Source: Bradyrhizobium oropedii (GTDB taxonomy: Bacteria > Pseudomonadota > Alphaproteobacteria > Rhizobiales > Xanthobacteraceae). Taken from it: a stretch of DNA of 34,506 nucleotides. The translations under genes and the position numbers were made by a program. Under the pieces are notes generated by a model, which saw only the letters and a program-made list of their open reading frames with translations, did not search any database and was not told the DNA's origin. Below are positions 1 to 7,473 of this stretch, piece after piece. The first letter of the stretch is position 1; the number at the start of each line of letters is the position of its first letter. The stretch covers positions 1 to 34,506 of the forward strand of contig NZ_JACMYO010000081.1 in the NCBI RefSeq assembly GCF_020889685.1, read 5' to 3'.

Positions 1-251
1 CTGCGAATCCGCCGCCTTCGACCACGGCGATCGCGCCCGACGGCTCGATCATCACCGCACCGAAGCCGCAGCGGCGTGCGTTCCGCCCCGCCCAGACGCA
101 GCAGCAGCCCCAACAGCCGCAGACCCAGCCCTGGCTGCGCGACATCTTCGGCTTCGGCGCGCCGCAGCAGCGCCCGCTGGTCGCACCGCCGCCGCGGCCG
201 CCGCGCAATGTCGGACAGCGCGCAGGAGGGCCGGGAAATCCCTGGCAGTAA
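1..251 (+). CDS. C-terminal fragment of a Pro/Gln-rich protein, cut by the window edge
   Basis: Reading codons from base 3 gives an open frame of about 82 residues that stops at TAA 249-251. It has a low-complexity Pro/Gln stretch (runs such as QTQQQPQQPQTQPW), then a short hydrophobic/aromatic patch (WLRDIFGFG), then a Pro/Arg/Gly-rich tail ending in NPWQ. Such tails are common in exported or envelope proteins of Bradyrhizobium relatives, including DUF2865-type proteins. The folded domain lies outside the window, so I assign no function. A competing frame ending at 261 reads as low-complexity Arg/Ser and looks like a shadow. Moderately sure it is coding; the family is unknown. Confidence 0.5.
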   Translation, partial: ANPPPSTTAIAPDGSIITAPKPQRRAFRPAQTQQQPQQPQTQPWLRDIFGFGAPQQRPLVAPPPRPPRNVGQRAGGPGNPWQ

Positions 252-271
252 GCGGCGCTAACCAATGGCTG

Positions 272-347
272 GGCGGATTAGCCGGAGGCGTAATCCGCCG
301 ATCGGCGTGCGCGGAGAGATGGCGGGTTACGCTATCGCTAATCCGCC
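272..347. repeat. Palindromic intergenic repeat (GGCGGATTA type)
   Basis: The segment begins GGGCGGATTAGCC and ends GCTAATCCGCC, with internal copies of the same word (TAATCCGCC, GGCGGGTTACGC). The ends can pair, with a second nested pairing. It fills the gap between the Pro/Gln-rich protein and the convergent csbD-like gene. It could act as a bidirectional terminator, but this is inferred from position only. Confidence 0.55.
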
Positions 348-355
348 TTACGACC

Positions 356-733
356 TCAACCGTAATAGCGCCAGCGTGACGGCGGCGGGCGGCGCGGCTG
401 GCGCGTCATCAGGAGCGCGAGCGCAAAGCCGATGCCGCCGGCGATCAGGAGCGCGCCGAGCGGATTGTCCTGCACCGAGCGTGCCATCGCATTCTGCCCG
501 TCGCGGATGGTTTCACCGCGGTGCTCATAGGCATCTTTGGCGTAGTTGACCGCGCTGTCGGCGGCGTCACGCGCGGCATCCTTGGCCTGGCCGTAGAGAT
601 CCTGCACGGCGCCCGCGGCTTCGCGCGCGCTGCCCGAAGCCTGCGTGTGCGCGTCGCCGGTGGCATCGCCGACTGCGCCTTCGGCCTTGCCCGCGAATTC
701 CTTCGCCGTTCCGAAAATCCGATCCTTGTCCAT
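356..733 (-). CDS. CsbD-family stress protein with YqjD/ElaB-like C-terminal membrane anchor
   Basis: 125 residues. Residues 1-45 fit the CsbD pattern (MDKDRIFGTAKEFAGKAEGAVGDATGD), a small helical domain of bacterial stress proteins. The middle is an Ala/Asp/Lys-rich amphipathic helix. Residues about 90-110 (NPLGALLIAGGIGFALALLM) form a Gly-zipper membrane segment followed by a basic tail, as in DUF883/ElaB/YqjD proteins that anchor ribosomes or stress factors at the inner membrane. The start is ATG 733, with GGGAG 8 bases upstream. The upstream region carries GGAAC-N16-GGTT (764-788), a near match to the EcfG general-stress promoter, and a perfect 9-bp palindrome over the Shine-Dalgarno. 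The family assignment is firm; the molecular role of CsbD proteins is not established. Confidence 0.85.
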   Translation of the reverse strand: MDKDRIFGTAKEFAGKAEGAVGDATGDAHTQASGSAREAAGAVQDLYGQAKDAARDAADSAVNYAKDAYEHRGETIRDGQNAMARSVQDNPLGALLIAGGIGFALALLMTRQPRRPPPSRWRYYG

Positions 734-740
734 TGCGAAT

Positions 741-762
741 GCTCCCTGAATTGTCAGGGAGC
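741..762. repeat. Perfect 9-bp inverted repeat over the csbD-like Shine-Dalgarno
   Basis: GCTCCCTGA (741-749), a 4-base spacer and TCAGGGAGC (754-762). On the minus strand the second arm contains the ribosome binding site of the CsbD-family gene (start at 733). It could be an RNA hairpin hiding the site or a DNA operator. The predicted stress promoter would start transcription inside the first arm, which favours the operator reading for that promoter. Confidence 0.5.
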
Positions 763-763
763 C

Positions 764-788
764 AACCGCGGAACCAGGTGCAAGTTCC
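764..788 (-). promoter_or_regulatory. Near-consensus EcfG (general stress sigma) promoter for csbD-like gene
   Basis: On the minus strand GGAAC (788-784) is followed after exactly 16 bases by GGTT (767-764). The alphaproteobacterial EcfG consensus is GGAAC-N16/17-CGTT, so one base differs. The element lies about 30 bp upstream of the ATG at 733, and CsbD genes are classic general-stress targets. Confidence 0.5.
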
Positions 789-793
789 TAGAG

Positions 794-1528
794 CTACAGA
801 ATGAGCCCGCCATCGACGACGATGGTCTGGCCGACGATGTAGGAGGCGAGCGGCGAGGCCAGGAACAGTGCGGCGCCGGCCATGTCGGCGGGCGTGCCGA
901 GTCGCTTCAGCGGAATGCGCTCGAGCGCGCCTTCGAGCCGCTTTGGATTCGCCGTGGTCGCCTTGGTCATCTTGGTGTCGACGAGGCCGGGCGCGATGCC
1001 GTTGACGCGGATGCCGTTCTCGGCCCAGGCCTCGCCGAGCGTGCGCGTCAGCCCGACGGCGCCGGTCTTCGAGGCGTTGTAGGCCGGATTGCCCATGGTG
1101 GAATGATACGCCGCGGTCGAGCTCACGATGATCAGCGAGCCCTTCGCGGCGCCGAGCATCGCGTGGAATTTGGTTGCGCAGGCCATCAGGCTCATCAGAT
1201 TGACTTCGAGCACCTTGCGGAAACCCTCCATCTCGAATTCCCCACGGCGGTAAATCACCGCGCCCTGCGCCAGCACCAGTACGTCGAGCCGATCGAACGA
1301 CGGCGTGAGGCTTTCGATCGCCTGCGGATCAGAGACATCGAGCTGCGCGTAGGCAAGGCCTTCGAGATGCGAGCCTTCCTCGGCGGAATAATCACTCGCC
1401 TGCGCGCGGGTGCCGTACACGGCAACGCGCGCGCCCTTGGCGCGGAAAGCCTGCGCGATGCCGTTGCCGATGCCGCTGGAGCCGCCGACCACCAATATCT
1501 GCTTGCCGCCGAAATCGAGCTCGTTCAT
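794..1528 (-). CDS. Short-chain dehydrogenase/reductase (SDR)
   Basis: 244 residues from ATG 1528, chosen because GAGAGGAAC lies just upstream; an in-frame upstream start at 1567 lacks such a site. Rossmann nucleotide-binding motif GGSSGIG at residues 15-21, structural Asn110, catalytic Ser136/137, Tyr150 and Lys154 (YNASK), and the C-terminal VDGG of classical SDRs. The usual NNAG motif is replaced by AQGA (87-90), an unusual variant. Arg/Tyr after the second beta strand (YGTRA) suggests NADP rather than NAD. The substrate cannot be predicted. It is divergent from the second SDR (start 1711), so the two may share control over a 180-bp intergenic region. The SDR assignment is secure. Confidence 0.9.
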   Translation of the reverse strand: MNELDFGGKQILVVGGSSGIGNGIAQAFRAKGARVAVYGTRAQASDYSAEEGSHLEGLAYAQLDVSDPQAIESLTPSFDRLDVLVLAQGAVIYRRGEFEMEGFRKVLEVNLMSLMACATKFHAMLGAAKGSLIIVSSTAAYHSTMGNPAYNASKTGAVGLTRTLGEAWAENGIRVNGIAPGLVDTKMTKATTANPKRLEGALERIPLKRLGTPADMAGAALFLASPLASYIVGQTIVVDGGLIL

Positions 1529-1664
1529 CGCGCGTTCCTCTCTCGTGCTGTTTTCTTGATTGAGCATGATCCTTTGCGAAAAGCCAACCGGGAAACTTGC
1601 GTTAACGCGCTGCGCGCGCGGCGATATCGGATCACAGGTTTGACGTATCTGCGGATCGGTGCCA

Positions 1665-1685
1665 GCGTTGCTGATCGCACAACGC
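1665..1685. promoter_or_regulatory. Inverted repeat between divergent SDR genes (possible operator)
   Basis: GCGTTG (1665-1670) and CAACGC (1680-1685) flank a 9-base spacer, about 25 bp upstream of the plus-strand SDR start and downstream of a TTGACG (-35-like) at 1640. The position would suit an operator, but the arms are only 6 bp, so it could be chance. Confidence 0.2.
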
Positions 1686-1710
1686 GCAAGAAATCACCGG
1701 GAGGTCCGTG

Positions 1711-2490
1711 ATGTCCGAATACAAGCAGCTCAGCCGTTCGGTGAAGGGTCTCACCGTTCTCGTCACCGGTGCCGCCAGCGGCATGGGCCGCGCCACGGCG
1801 CGCGTGTTCGCCGACGAAGGCGCCAACGTCGCGGTCACCGACCTGACCGAAGAAGGCACGCAGGCGGTGGCGAAGGAAATCTCGGCGAGCGGCGGCTCGG
1901 CCAAGGCCTGGACGCTCGACGTCAGCGATCGCGACGCAATCACCAGAGTCGTCAACGATGTCGCCGCGCATTTCGGCGGGCTCGACATCATCGTCAATAA
2001 TGCCGGCATCTCGGTGCGGATGCCGATCGACGATCCCGGCTACGAGGACGCCTGGGCCAAGGGCATCGCCGTGATGCTGACGGCACATCCGCGCATCATC
2101 CGCGCCGCACTGCCCTACCTGCGCAAGTCGCGTTCGCCGCGCATCGTCAACATCGCCTCAACAGAGGCTCTGGGTGCAACGGGCCTGCACAGCCCCTACT
2201 CCGCGGCCAAAGGCGGCGTCACCAGCCTGACCCGCTCACTCGCGGTGGAACTGGGGCGCGAAGGCATCACCGTGAACTGCATCTGCCCGGGCCCGATCCG
2301 CACTGGAATCACCGACCGCATCTCCGAGGAGCACAAGACGATCTACGCCAAGCGCCGCACCGCGCTGGCGCGTTACGGCGATCCCGAAGAGGTCGCGCAC
2401 ATGACGCTGAGCCTGTGCCTGCCGGCGGCATCGTTCCTGACCGGCGCCGTGATTCCGGTCGACGGCGGGTTGATGGCGCGGAATGCCTGA
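1711..2490 (+). CDS. Short-chain dehydrogenase/reductase (SDR)
   Basis: 259 residues. The start is ATG 1711, with GGGAGG ending 6 bases upstream; an overlapping GTG at 1708 is too close to that site. Cofactor motif TGAASGMG at residues 19-26, acidic Asp44 after beta 2 (favouring NAD), NNAG 96-99, catalytic Ser150, Tyr163 and Lys167, and terminal DGG. The usual active-site Asn in the helix after NNAG is not evident: the segment reads GIAVMLTAH where most SDRs have VNL. The TfdA-like dioxygenase starts 101 bp downstream on the same strand, so the pair may act on one substrate, perhaps the oxidation of a hydroxylated or released product. That link is inference. Confidence 0.9.
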   Translation: MSEYKQLSRSVKGLTVLVTGAASGMGRATARVFADEGANVAVTDLTEEGTQAVAKEISASGGSAKAWTLDVSDRDAITRVVNDVAAHFGGLDIIVNNAGISVRMPIDDPGYEDAWAKGIAVMLTAHPRIIRAALPYLRKSRSPRIVNIASTEALGATGLHSPYSAAKGGVTSLTRSLAVELGREGITVNCICPGPIRTGITDRISEEHKTIYAKRRTALARYGDPEEVAHMTLSLCLPAASFLTGAVIPVDGGLMARNA

Positions 2491-2591
2491 CCCGCGCATC
2501 GCCGCGAAGCGTTGACAGGGCGCGCGTCGGGAGTAGCCTTCGCGTCAAACGAAGCGGGACAACCGCCCGCACGATACGGGGAGATGCGCCA

Positions 2592-3479
2592 ATGACCGTC
2601 CTGATCCGGCAGCTTCACAAGCATTTCGTCGGCGAGGTCTCCGGCGTCGATCTGCGCAGGCCGCTGACGCAGCAGGAAGCCATCGACATCGAGGCCGGCA
2701 TGGACAAATACGCCGTGCTCGTCTTCCACGGCCAGGACATATCAGACGAGCAGCAGATGGCGTTCGCGCTGAACTTCGGCGAGCGCGAATCCTCGCGCGG
2801 CGGCACGGTGACGAAGAAGGAAGACTACCGCCTCTCCTCCGGGCTCAACGATGTCGGAAATCTCGGCAAGGACGGCCAGCCGCTGCCGAAGGATCATCGC
2901 ACCCATCTGTTCAATCTCGGCAACTGCCTGTGGCATTCCGACAGCTCGTTCCGGCCGATCCCGGCGAAATTCTCGCTGTTGTCGGCGCGCGTGGTGAACC
3001 CGAAGGGCGGCAACACCGAATTCGCCGACATGCGCGCCGCCTATGACGCGCTCGACGACGAGACCAAGGCCGAGATCGACGACATGATCTGCGAGCACTC
3101 GCTGATGTATTCGCGCGGCTCGCTCGGCTTCCTCGACTACACCGACGACGAGAAGCAGATGTTCAAGCCGGTGCTGCAGCGCCTGGTGCGCACCCATCCG
3201 GTGCACGGCCGCAAGTCGCTGTACCTGTCGTCGCATGCCGGCGCCATCAGGGGCATGAGCATGCCGGAGGCGCGGCTGTTGCTGCACGATCTCACCGAGC
3301 ACGCCACGCAGGGCGAGTTCGTCTATGTGCACAAATGGACGGTGCATGACCTCGTGATGTGGGACAACCGCCAGACCGTGCACCGCGTGCGCCGCTACGA
3401 CCAGTCGCAGCCCCGCGACATGCGCCGCGCGACGGTCGCCGGCACCCAGCCGACGGTCGCGCAGGAAGCGGCGGAGTAG
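2592..3479 (+). CDS. TauD/TfdA-family Fe(II)/2-oxoglutarate dioxygenase (TfdA-alpha-like)
   Basis: 295 residues, the usual length for TfdA enzymes. The facial triad is visible: His115 and Asp117 in LWHSDSSF, and His264 in MWDNRQTVHR; Arg279 (DMRRATVAG) fits the 2-oxoglutarate-binding Arg. These positions sit one residue from His114/Asp116/His263 of the known 2,4-D dioxygenase TfdA, which supports the TfdA branch rather than TauD. The enzyme would hydroxylate next to a heteroatom using O2 and 2-oxoglutarate. TfdA-alpha homologues are common in Bradyrhizobium without proven natural substrates, so activity on phenoxyacetates is only a possibility. The start is ATG 2592, preceded by GGGGAG. It ends just before a palindromic repeat that may stop transcription. 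Confidence 0.85.
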   Translation: MTVLIRQLHKHFVGEVSGVDLRRPLTQQEAIDIEAGMDKYAVLVFHGQDISDEQQMAFALNFGERESSRGGTVTKKEDYRLSSGLNDVGNLGKDGQPLPKDHRTHLFNLGNCLWHSDSSFRPIPAKFSLLSARVVNPKGGNTEFADMRAAYDALDDETKAEIDDMICEHSLMYSRGSLGFLDYTDDEKQMFKPVLQRLVRTHPVHGRKSLYLSSHAGAIRGMSMPEARLLLHDLTEHATQGEFVYVHKWTVHDLVMWDNRQTVHRVRRYDQSQPRDMRRATVAGTQPTVAQEAAE

Positions 3480-3496
3480 CGGACGGCACCGCGGTC

Positions 3497-3531
3497 GTAG
3501 CCAAACCCACCACTGGCGTAGCCAAACCCAC
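3497..3531. repeat. Short tandem duplication, 21-bp period
   Basis: GTAGCCAAACCCAC occurs at 3497-3510 and again at 3518-3531, directly after the dioxygenase stop codon and before the larger palindrome. It looks like a local slippage duplication with no visible function. Confidence 0.6.
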
Positions 3532-3535
3532 AACT

Positions 3536-3667
3536 GTCGTCCCGGGCGAGCGGAGCGCGACCCGGGACCCATAACCACAGGCCGCCGTTATTGCGCGAGG
3601 CCGTGGCCCCAGCGCGGCGTTACAACTGCATGCGGTGGTTATGGGTCCCTGCTTTCGCAGGGACGAC
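3536..3667. repeat. Long palindromic intergenic repeat, copy 1 (GTCGTCCC...GGGACGAC)
   Basis: The outer arms GTCGTCCCGGGC...GACCCATAACCAC and GTGGTTATGGGTCCCTGC...GGGACGAC pair with each other, and each arm also folds on itself. The core (GCGCGAGGCCG...CCAGCGCGGCGTTACAACT) resembles the core of the element at 5352-5472, so the two are copies of one family. The position between two convergent genes would suit transcription termination. Short open frames inside it (GPGFRRDD-like) are artefacts. Confidence 0.8.
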
Positions 3668-3706
3668 ATCGTGAATGTGGAAGAAACGTCGCTACGCCTG
3701 TGCCCG

Positions 3707-4366
3707 CTACGCGTGACCGGCGTCGTTCGACAGCATGCCGGCTTCGATGCCGATCTTGCGCAGGGCGCGCGCGTATTTCTCGTCGACGTCGGTGCCGAAG
3801 ATCAGCTCCGGATCGGCATCGCAGTGCAGCCAGCCATTGTGCTGGATCTCGTTCTCGAGCTGGCCCGGCGCCCAGCCGGCATAGCCGAGCGCGAGGATCG
3901 CGTGCTTGGGGCCGGCGCCCTTGGCGATCGCCTTCAGGATATCGACGGTCGCGGTGAGCGAGATGCCGTCGTCGATGTTCAGCGTCGCATCCTGGATGTA
4001 GAAGTCGCTGGAATGCAGCACGAAGCCGCGGCCGGTATCGACCGGGCCACCCTTCATCACCTTCATCATCTCGGCATTCTCGGGCAGCATGATACGGTCC
4101 GACTTCTCGATGATGTCGAGCTGCACCAAGAGCCCGGGGAAATCGATGCTGCCGGCCGGGCGGTTGACGATGATGCCCATCGCACCCTCGGACGAATGGG
4201 CGCACATGTAGATCACCGAGCGCTCGAACCGCGGGTCGTTCATGACAGGCATCGCGATCAGCATCTGGCCATCGAGATAGCCATCTTCGGTCGCATGGGG
4301 ACCGACGGCCGGGCTTCTGCCGGCGGCGGTCTTGCGAGTCTTGCCTGTTTTGCCTTCAGGGCGCAT
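3707..4366 (-). CDS. YqgE/AlgH family protein (UPF0301)
   Basis: 219 residues from ATG 4366, which has AGGAAAGG at good spacing. Alternative starts are ATG 4396 and TTG 4423; the TTG overlaps a TTGACA that may be the -35 box. After about 25 basic, disordered residues, the UPF0301 fold begins at YLDGQMLIAMPVMNDPRFERSVIYMCAHSSEGAMG, with the family motifs GIIVNRP, GGPV and LALGYAGWAPGQLENEI all present. AlgH was named for an effect on alginate regulation in Pseudomonas; the biochemical role is unknown. It is divergent from the DsbD-domain gene at 4503. The family is certain; the exact start is less so. Confidence 0.9.
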   Translation of the reverse strand: MRPEGKTGKTRKTAAGRSPAVGPHATEDGYLDGQMLIAMPVMNDPRFERSVIYMCAHSSEGAMGIIVNRPAGSIDFPGLLVQLDIIEKSDRIMLPENAEMMKVMKGGPVDTGRGFVLHSSDFYIQDATLNIDDGISLTATVDILKAIAKGAGPKHAILALGYAGWAPGQLENEIQHNGWLHCDADPELIFGTDVDEKYARALRKIGIEAGMLSNDAGHA

Positions 4367-4502
4367 CCGCAAAGGCCTTTCCTGCTGATTTGGCATCCTG
4401 ATATTGGGTGGCGGTTCTGTCAATCAACCATCGGCCGCGGTGCGGCGATGCATCACAAGCAATTCAATGGTTTGCACCGAAAGTTGCGGGTAAAGACGTC
4501 TC

Positions 4503-5342
4503 ATGATCGTCACAGTTCCCCTGCGGGCCGCATTGGCTGTTGCCGCCTTGTTATCCGCCGCATTTGTGGCAACGGAGGTTCGCGCCGACGACGCCTCGCC
4601 GTGGCAGCAGGACACGCATTCCGCGGTGCGGCTGCTCGCGGGATCGCGCAGCGGCGCGGTGCTGCTCGGCGGCATCGCCTTCCAGTTGCAGGACGGCTGG
4701 AAAACCTACTGGCGGACGCCGGGCGATTCCGGCGTGCCGCCGCGGTTCGATTTCTCCAAGTCGGATAATGTCGATGCGGTCACGGTGATGTGGCCGGCAC
4801 CGCGCCAGTTCGACGACGGCGCCGGCGGCACCTCGCTCGGCTACAAGCACCAGGTGGTGCTGCCGCTGCGCATCGTCGCGAAGAATCCCGACAAGCCGTT
4901 GGTGCTGCGCGCCGACATCAGCTACGCGGTGTGCGAGAAGCTCTGCGTGCCGGTGGAAGCAAAGGCAGAGCTCGCGTTCGCAAGCGTCGCCTCGACCGAA
5001 GATGCCGCGCTGTCGGAAGCGCTCAACGCGGTGCCGAAGCCCGCCAATATCGGCGATCCCACCCCGTTCACGATCCGCGACGTCAAGCGCGACGACAAGA
5101 ACAACGTGCTGGTCGATGTCGCCGCGCCCGACAACAAGGACCTCAGCCTGTTCGTCGAGGGACCGACGCCCGACTGGGCGCTGCCGGTGCCCAAACTCGT
5201 CGAGCACGCGCCGCCGGGCGTGAAGCGCTTCTCGTTCGAGCTCGACGGGTTGCCGCCCGGCGCCAAGGCGGAAGGCGCCGCGCTGAAGCTGACGCTGGTC
5301 GGCGGCGACAAAAGCTACGAATTCAACATCAATTTGAACTGA
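4503..5342 (+). CDS. Secreted protein with DsbD N-terminal (DsbD-alpha/DsbC-interacting) domain
   Basis: 279 residues. Residues 1-28 are a signal peptide (basic start, hydrophobic core LAVAALLSAAFVA, cleavage near VRA). The rest matches the periplasmic alpha domain of the disulfide reductase DsbD, including DGWKTYWRTPGDSGVPP and a Cys pair Cys144/Cys148 in SYAVCEKLCVPVEA, as in the family. The transmembrane and thioredoxin domains of full DsbD are absent, so it must receive electrons from a separate partner such as CcdA or ScsB. Such stand-alone proteins are found in alphaproteobacteria and may deliver reductant for thiol repair or cytochrome maturation; that role is inferred. It ends 10 bp before a palindromic repeat. 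Confidence 0.85.
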   Translation: MIVTVPLRAALAVAALLSAAFVATEVRADDASPWQQDTHSAVRLLAGSRSGAVLLGGIAFQLQDGWKTYWRTPGDSGVPPRFDFSKSDNVDAVTVMWPAPRQFDDGAGGTSLGYKHQVVLPLRIVAKNPDKPLVLRADISYAVCEKLCVPVEAKAELAFASVASTEDAALSEALNAVPKPANIGDPTPFTIRDVKRDDKNNVLVDVAAPDNKDLSLFVEGPTPDWALPVPKLVEHAPPGVKRFSFELDGLPPGAKAEGAALKLTLVGGDKSYEFNINLN

Positions 5343-5351
5343 CGCCTTAGT

Positions 5352-5472
5352 GTCGTCCCGGCGAAAGCCGGGACCCATACGCCGCGGCGTCAGTTTGAGG
5401 CGCGCTGGGGACCAAGCAGCGCGTACCAACTGTTCCCTGTGGTTATGGATCCCGGCTTTCGCCGGGATGACG
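5352..5472. repeat. Long palindromic intergenic repeat, copy 2 (GTCGTCCCGGC...GCCGGGATGACG)
   Basis: Same family as 3536-3667: the left arm GTCGTCCCGGCGAAAGCCGG itself forms a hairpin and is mirrored by GATCCCGGCTTTCGCCGG at the right, with a related core (GCGCGCTGGGGACC...GCGCGTACCAACTG). It lies 10 bp downstream of the DsbD-domain gene and may end its transcript. Confidence 0.8.
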
Positions 5473-5577
5473 CAAGATGGGAACACCCCCTCACCCAACC
5501 CAATCTTAACGTTTCGTTGATAGATCGGGAGCCATTGCCGCCTTGCGGCGCTTTGGGAATTTTCCGCTTTGGCTGTG

Positions 5578-6993
5578 ATGGAGACACGATCCGCAACCTC
5601 TGCCGCAACCTCTGCCGCAAGCTCTGCGCCATCGGGCCCGGTCGCACGCCTGCGCGGCCTTGTTGCGCGCCTGCTCGGCGGCACCAAGGAGGCATCGGTC
5701 ACCAAGCGCCTCGCCGGCATGATCTTCGTCATCCGCGTCATCAGCGCCGCCATCGCCTATCTGGCGCAGATCCTGCTGGCGCGCTGGATGAGCGGCTCGG
5801 ATTACGGCATCTATGTCTATGTCTGGACCTGGGTGCTGCTGCTCGGCAGCACCATGGATTTCGGCATCGCGCCGTCCTCGCAGAAGATCATTCCGGAATA
5901 TCGCACGCGCGGCGACCTCGCCGCGCTGCGCGGCTTCCTCTCCGGCGGCCGCTGGGTGGTGCTTGCGGCGTCGAGCACGGTGGCGCTGCTGCTCGCCGGC
6001 GTGATCCACCTCGCCTCGCCCTGGATCGATCCGAATGCGGTGGTGCCGCTCTATATCGGCTGCCTGACCTTGCCGCCCTTCGTGGTCGCCAACACCCAGG
6101 ACGGCATCTCGCGCGCGCATGACTGGATGCAGCTCGGCCTGATGCCGCAGTTCATCGTGCGGCAGGGGCTGATCATCGCGTTCACCGCCGGCGCGCTGGC
6201 GCTTGGCCTCAACCTCGGCGCGACGGCCGCGATGATCGCGAGCGCCGCGGCGGTGTACATCGCGGCGATCGGCCAGATGATCGTGCTGAACCGCCGCCTC
6301 AAAACCCATCTCGGGCCGGGCGAGAAGACCTACGACGTCAAGGGCTGGTTCGCGATCTCGCTGCCGATCATGCTGGTCGAGAGCTTCTATCTCCTGCTCG
6401 GCTACACCGACGTGCTGATGCTGCAACAATTCCGCTCCTCCGAGGAGGTCGGCATCTATTTCGCCGTGGTGAAGACGCTGGCGCTGGTGTCGTTCGTGCA
6501 CTACGCGATGTCGGCGACGACGGCGCATCGTTTTGCCGAGTACAACGCGCTCGGCGACAAGGACCGGCTGTCGGCCTATGTCGCGCACGCCATCAGCTGG
6601 ACGTTCTGGCCCTCGCTGCTTGCCACCATCGTCCTGCTCGCCTTCGGCAAGCCGCTGCTGTGGCTGTTCGGTCCGAAATTCGTCGACGGCTACAGCATCA
6701 TGTTCGTCGCCGCGATCGGCCTCGTGGTGCGTTCGGCGATCGGACCGGTGGAGCGGCTGTTGAACATGCTCGGCCACCAGAGCATCTGCGCCACCGCCTA
6801 CGCGGTGTCGTTCCTCATGAATGTCGGGCTCTGCATGACGCTGGTGCCGCGCTATGGCGGCATGGGCGCGGCCGCCTCGACCTCGCTGTCGCTGACCTTC
6901 GAGACCATCCTGCTGTTCTATGTGGTGCGCTCGCGGCTCGGACTGCACGTGCTGGCATTCGGGAAGCGGCGGCCGGATCCCGTCACCCCGTGA
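5578..6993 (+). CDS. Polysaccharide (lipid-linked oligosaccharide) flippase, Wzx/MATE-type membrane protein
   Basis: 471 residues from ATG 5578; GTG 5575 and TTG 5569 are in-frame alternatives and no clear Shine-Dalgarno decides between them. After a Ser/Ala-rich cytosolic leader (about 45 residues), there are roughly 12-14 hydrophobic helices, beginning GMIFVIRVISAAIAYLAQILLARWMSGSDYG. That opening is typical of the polysaccharide-synthase/Wzx branch of the MOP superfamily, which flips undecaprenyl-linked glycans across the inner membrane. No glycosyltransferase or wzy-like gene is nearby, so its glycan (EPS, LPS or other) cannot be named. Its last 11 bases overlap the end of the convergent MAPEG gene. 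Confidence 0.85.
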   Translation: METRSATSAATSAASSAPSGPVARLRGLVARLLGGTKEASVTKRLAGMIFVIRVISAAIAYLAQILLARWMSGSDYGIYVYVWTWVLLLGSTMDFGIAPSSQKIIPEYRTRGDLAALRGFLSGGRWVVLAASSTVALLLAGVIHLASPWIDPNAVVPLYIGCLTLPPFVVANTQDGISRAHDWMQLGLMPQFIVRQGLIIAFTAGALALGLNLGATAAMIASAAAVYIAAIGQMIVLNRRLKTHLGPGEKTYDVKGWFAISLPIMLVESFYLLLGYTDVLMLQQFRSSEEVGIYFAVVKTLALVSFVHYAMSATTAHRFAEYNALGDKDRLSAYVAHAISWTFWPSLLATIVLLAFGKPLLWLFGPKFVDGYSIMFVAAIGLVVRSAIGPVERLLNMLGHQSICATAYAVSFLMNVGLCMTLVPRYGGMGAAASTSLSLTFETILLFYVVRSRLGLHVLAFGKRRPDPVTP

Positions 6994-7378
6994 ACGGTGC
7001 GGCAACGATCATCAGGATGCCGACGGTCGGAATATTCCACACGATCGAACGCGCTGAATTCAGGTCGGCCGCATAGAGGATTGCGTACCCAACACGTCCC
7101 CAGAAGTAGAAATGGGCACCCCACAGCGTGAGCCAGTCGTGGGTGCGCGTCACGGCAGCGAGCAGGACGGCGGCGGCGAAGAACGGGAAGGTCTCGAGAT
7201 AGTTGCGAAGCGCCCGCTCGAGCCGTCCTGCGATTCCTGTGAGCGGCGCAACGTTCCCTTCCCGTGAGCTTGCCGTCCATCGATAGCCTCGTTGCCAGCT
7301 TTGCAGATGCGACACCACGACGATGTGCACGAAGCCGAGAACGACGCTTGCAGCGAGCAGGGCAAGTTCAGCGGTCAT
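6983..7378 (-). CDS. MAPEG-family membrane protein
   Basis: 131 residues with four hydrophobic helices (about 3-23, 60-80, 86-103 and 112-130). The family features are the ERALRNYLETFPFFAAAVLLA motif, equivalent to ERAxxNxxExxP of MAPEG enzymes (microsomal glutathione S-transferase/eicosanoid type), and the later FYFWGRVGYAILYAADLNSARS segment with conserved Arg and Tyr. Bacterial MAPEG proteins of this size (YecN-like) mostly have no proven substrate. The gene is convergent with the flippase and overlaps it by 11 bp. Family firm, function open. Confidence 0.85.
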   Translation of the reverse strand: MTAELALLAASVVLGFVHIVVVSHLQSWQRGYRWTASSREGNVAPLTGIAGRLERALRNYLETFPFFAAAVLLAAVTRTHDWLTLWGAHFYFWGRVGYAILYAADLNSARSIVWNIPTVGILMIVAAPFTG

Positions 7379-7408
7379 GAGCGGCGCTCCCCAGGCTCGG
7401 CAAGATCA

Positions 7409-7439
7409 GAGCCGGCCCCGATGCAATCCGGGCCGGCTC
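7409..7439 (-). terminator. GC-rich hairpin downstream of bdhA (terminator-like)
   Basis: GAGCCGGCCC (7409-7418) and GGGCCGGCTC (7430-7439) form a perfect 10-bp stem with an 11-base loop, 35 bp past the bdhA stop and just before the MAPEG gene start. There is no long T run in either direction, so it is a weak or Rho-assisted terminator candidate. Confidence 0.45.
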
Positions 7440-7473
7440 GTCGTAGCTGAAAGCACCAATACTCGCGGAGCGA

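Noticed and set aside
3359..3574. Frame encoding two VAKPTTG-like repeats
   Set aside because: It spans the dioxygenase 3' end and a 21-bp tandem duplication; no start signal.
5506..7005. 499-codon minus-strand frame opposite the flippase
   Set aside because: His/Arg/Asp-rich shadow of a membrane protein; no domain.
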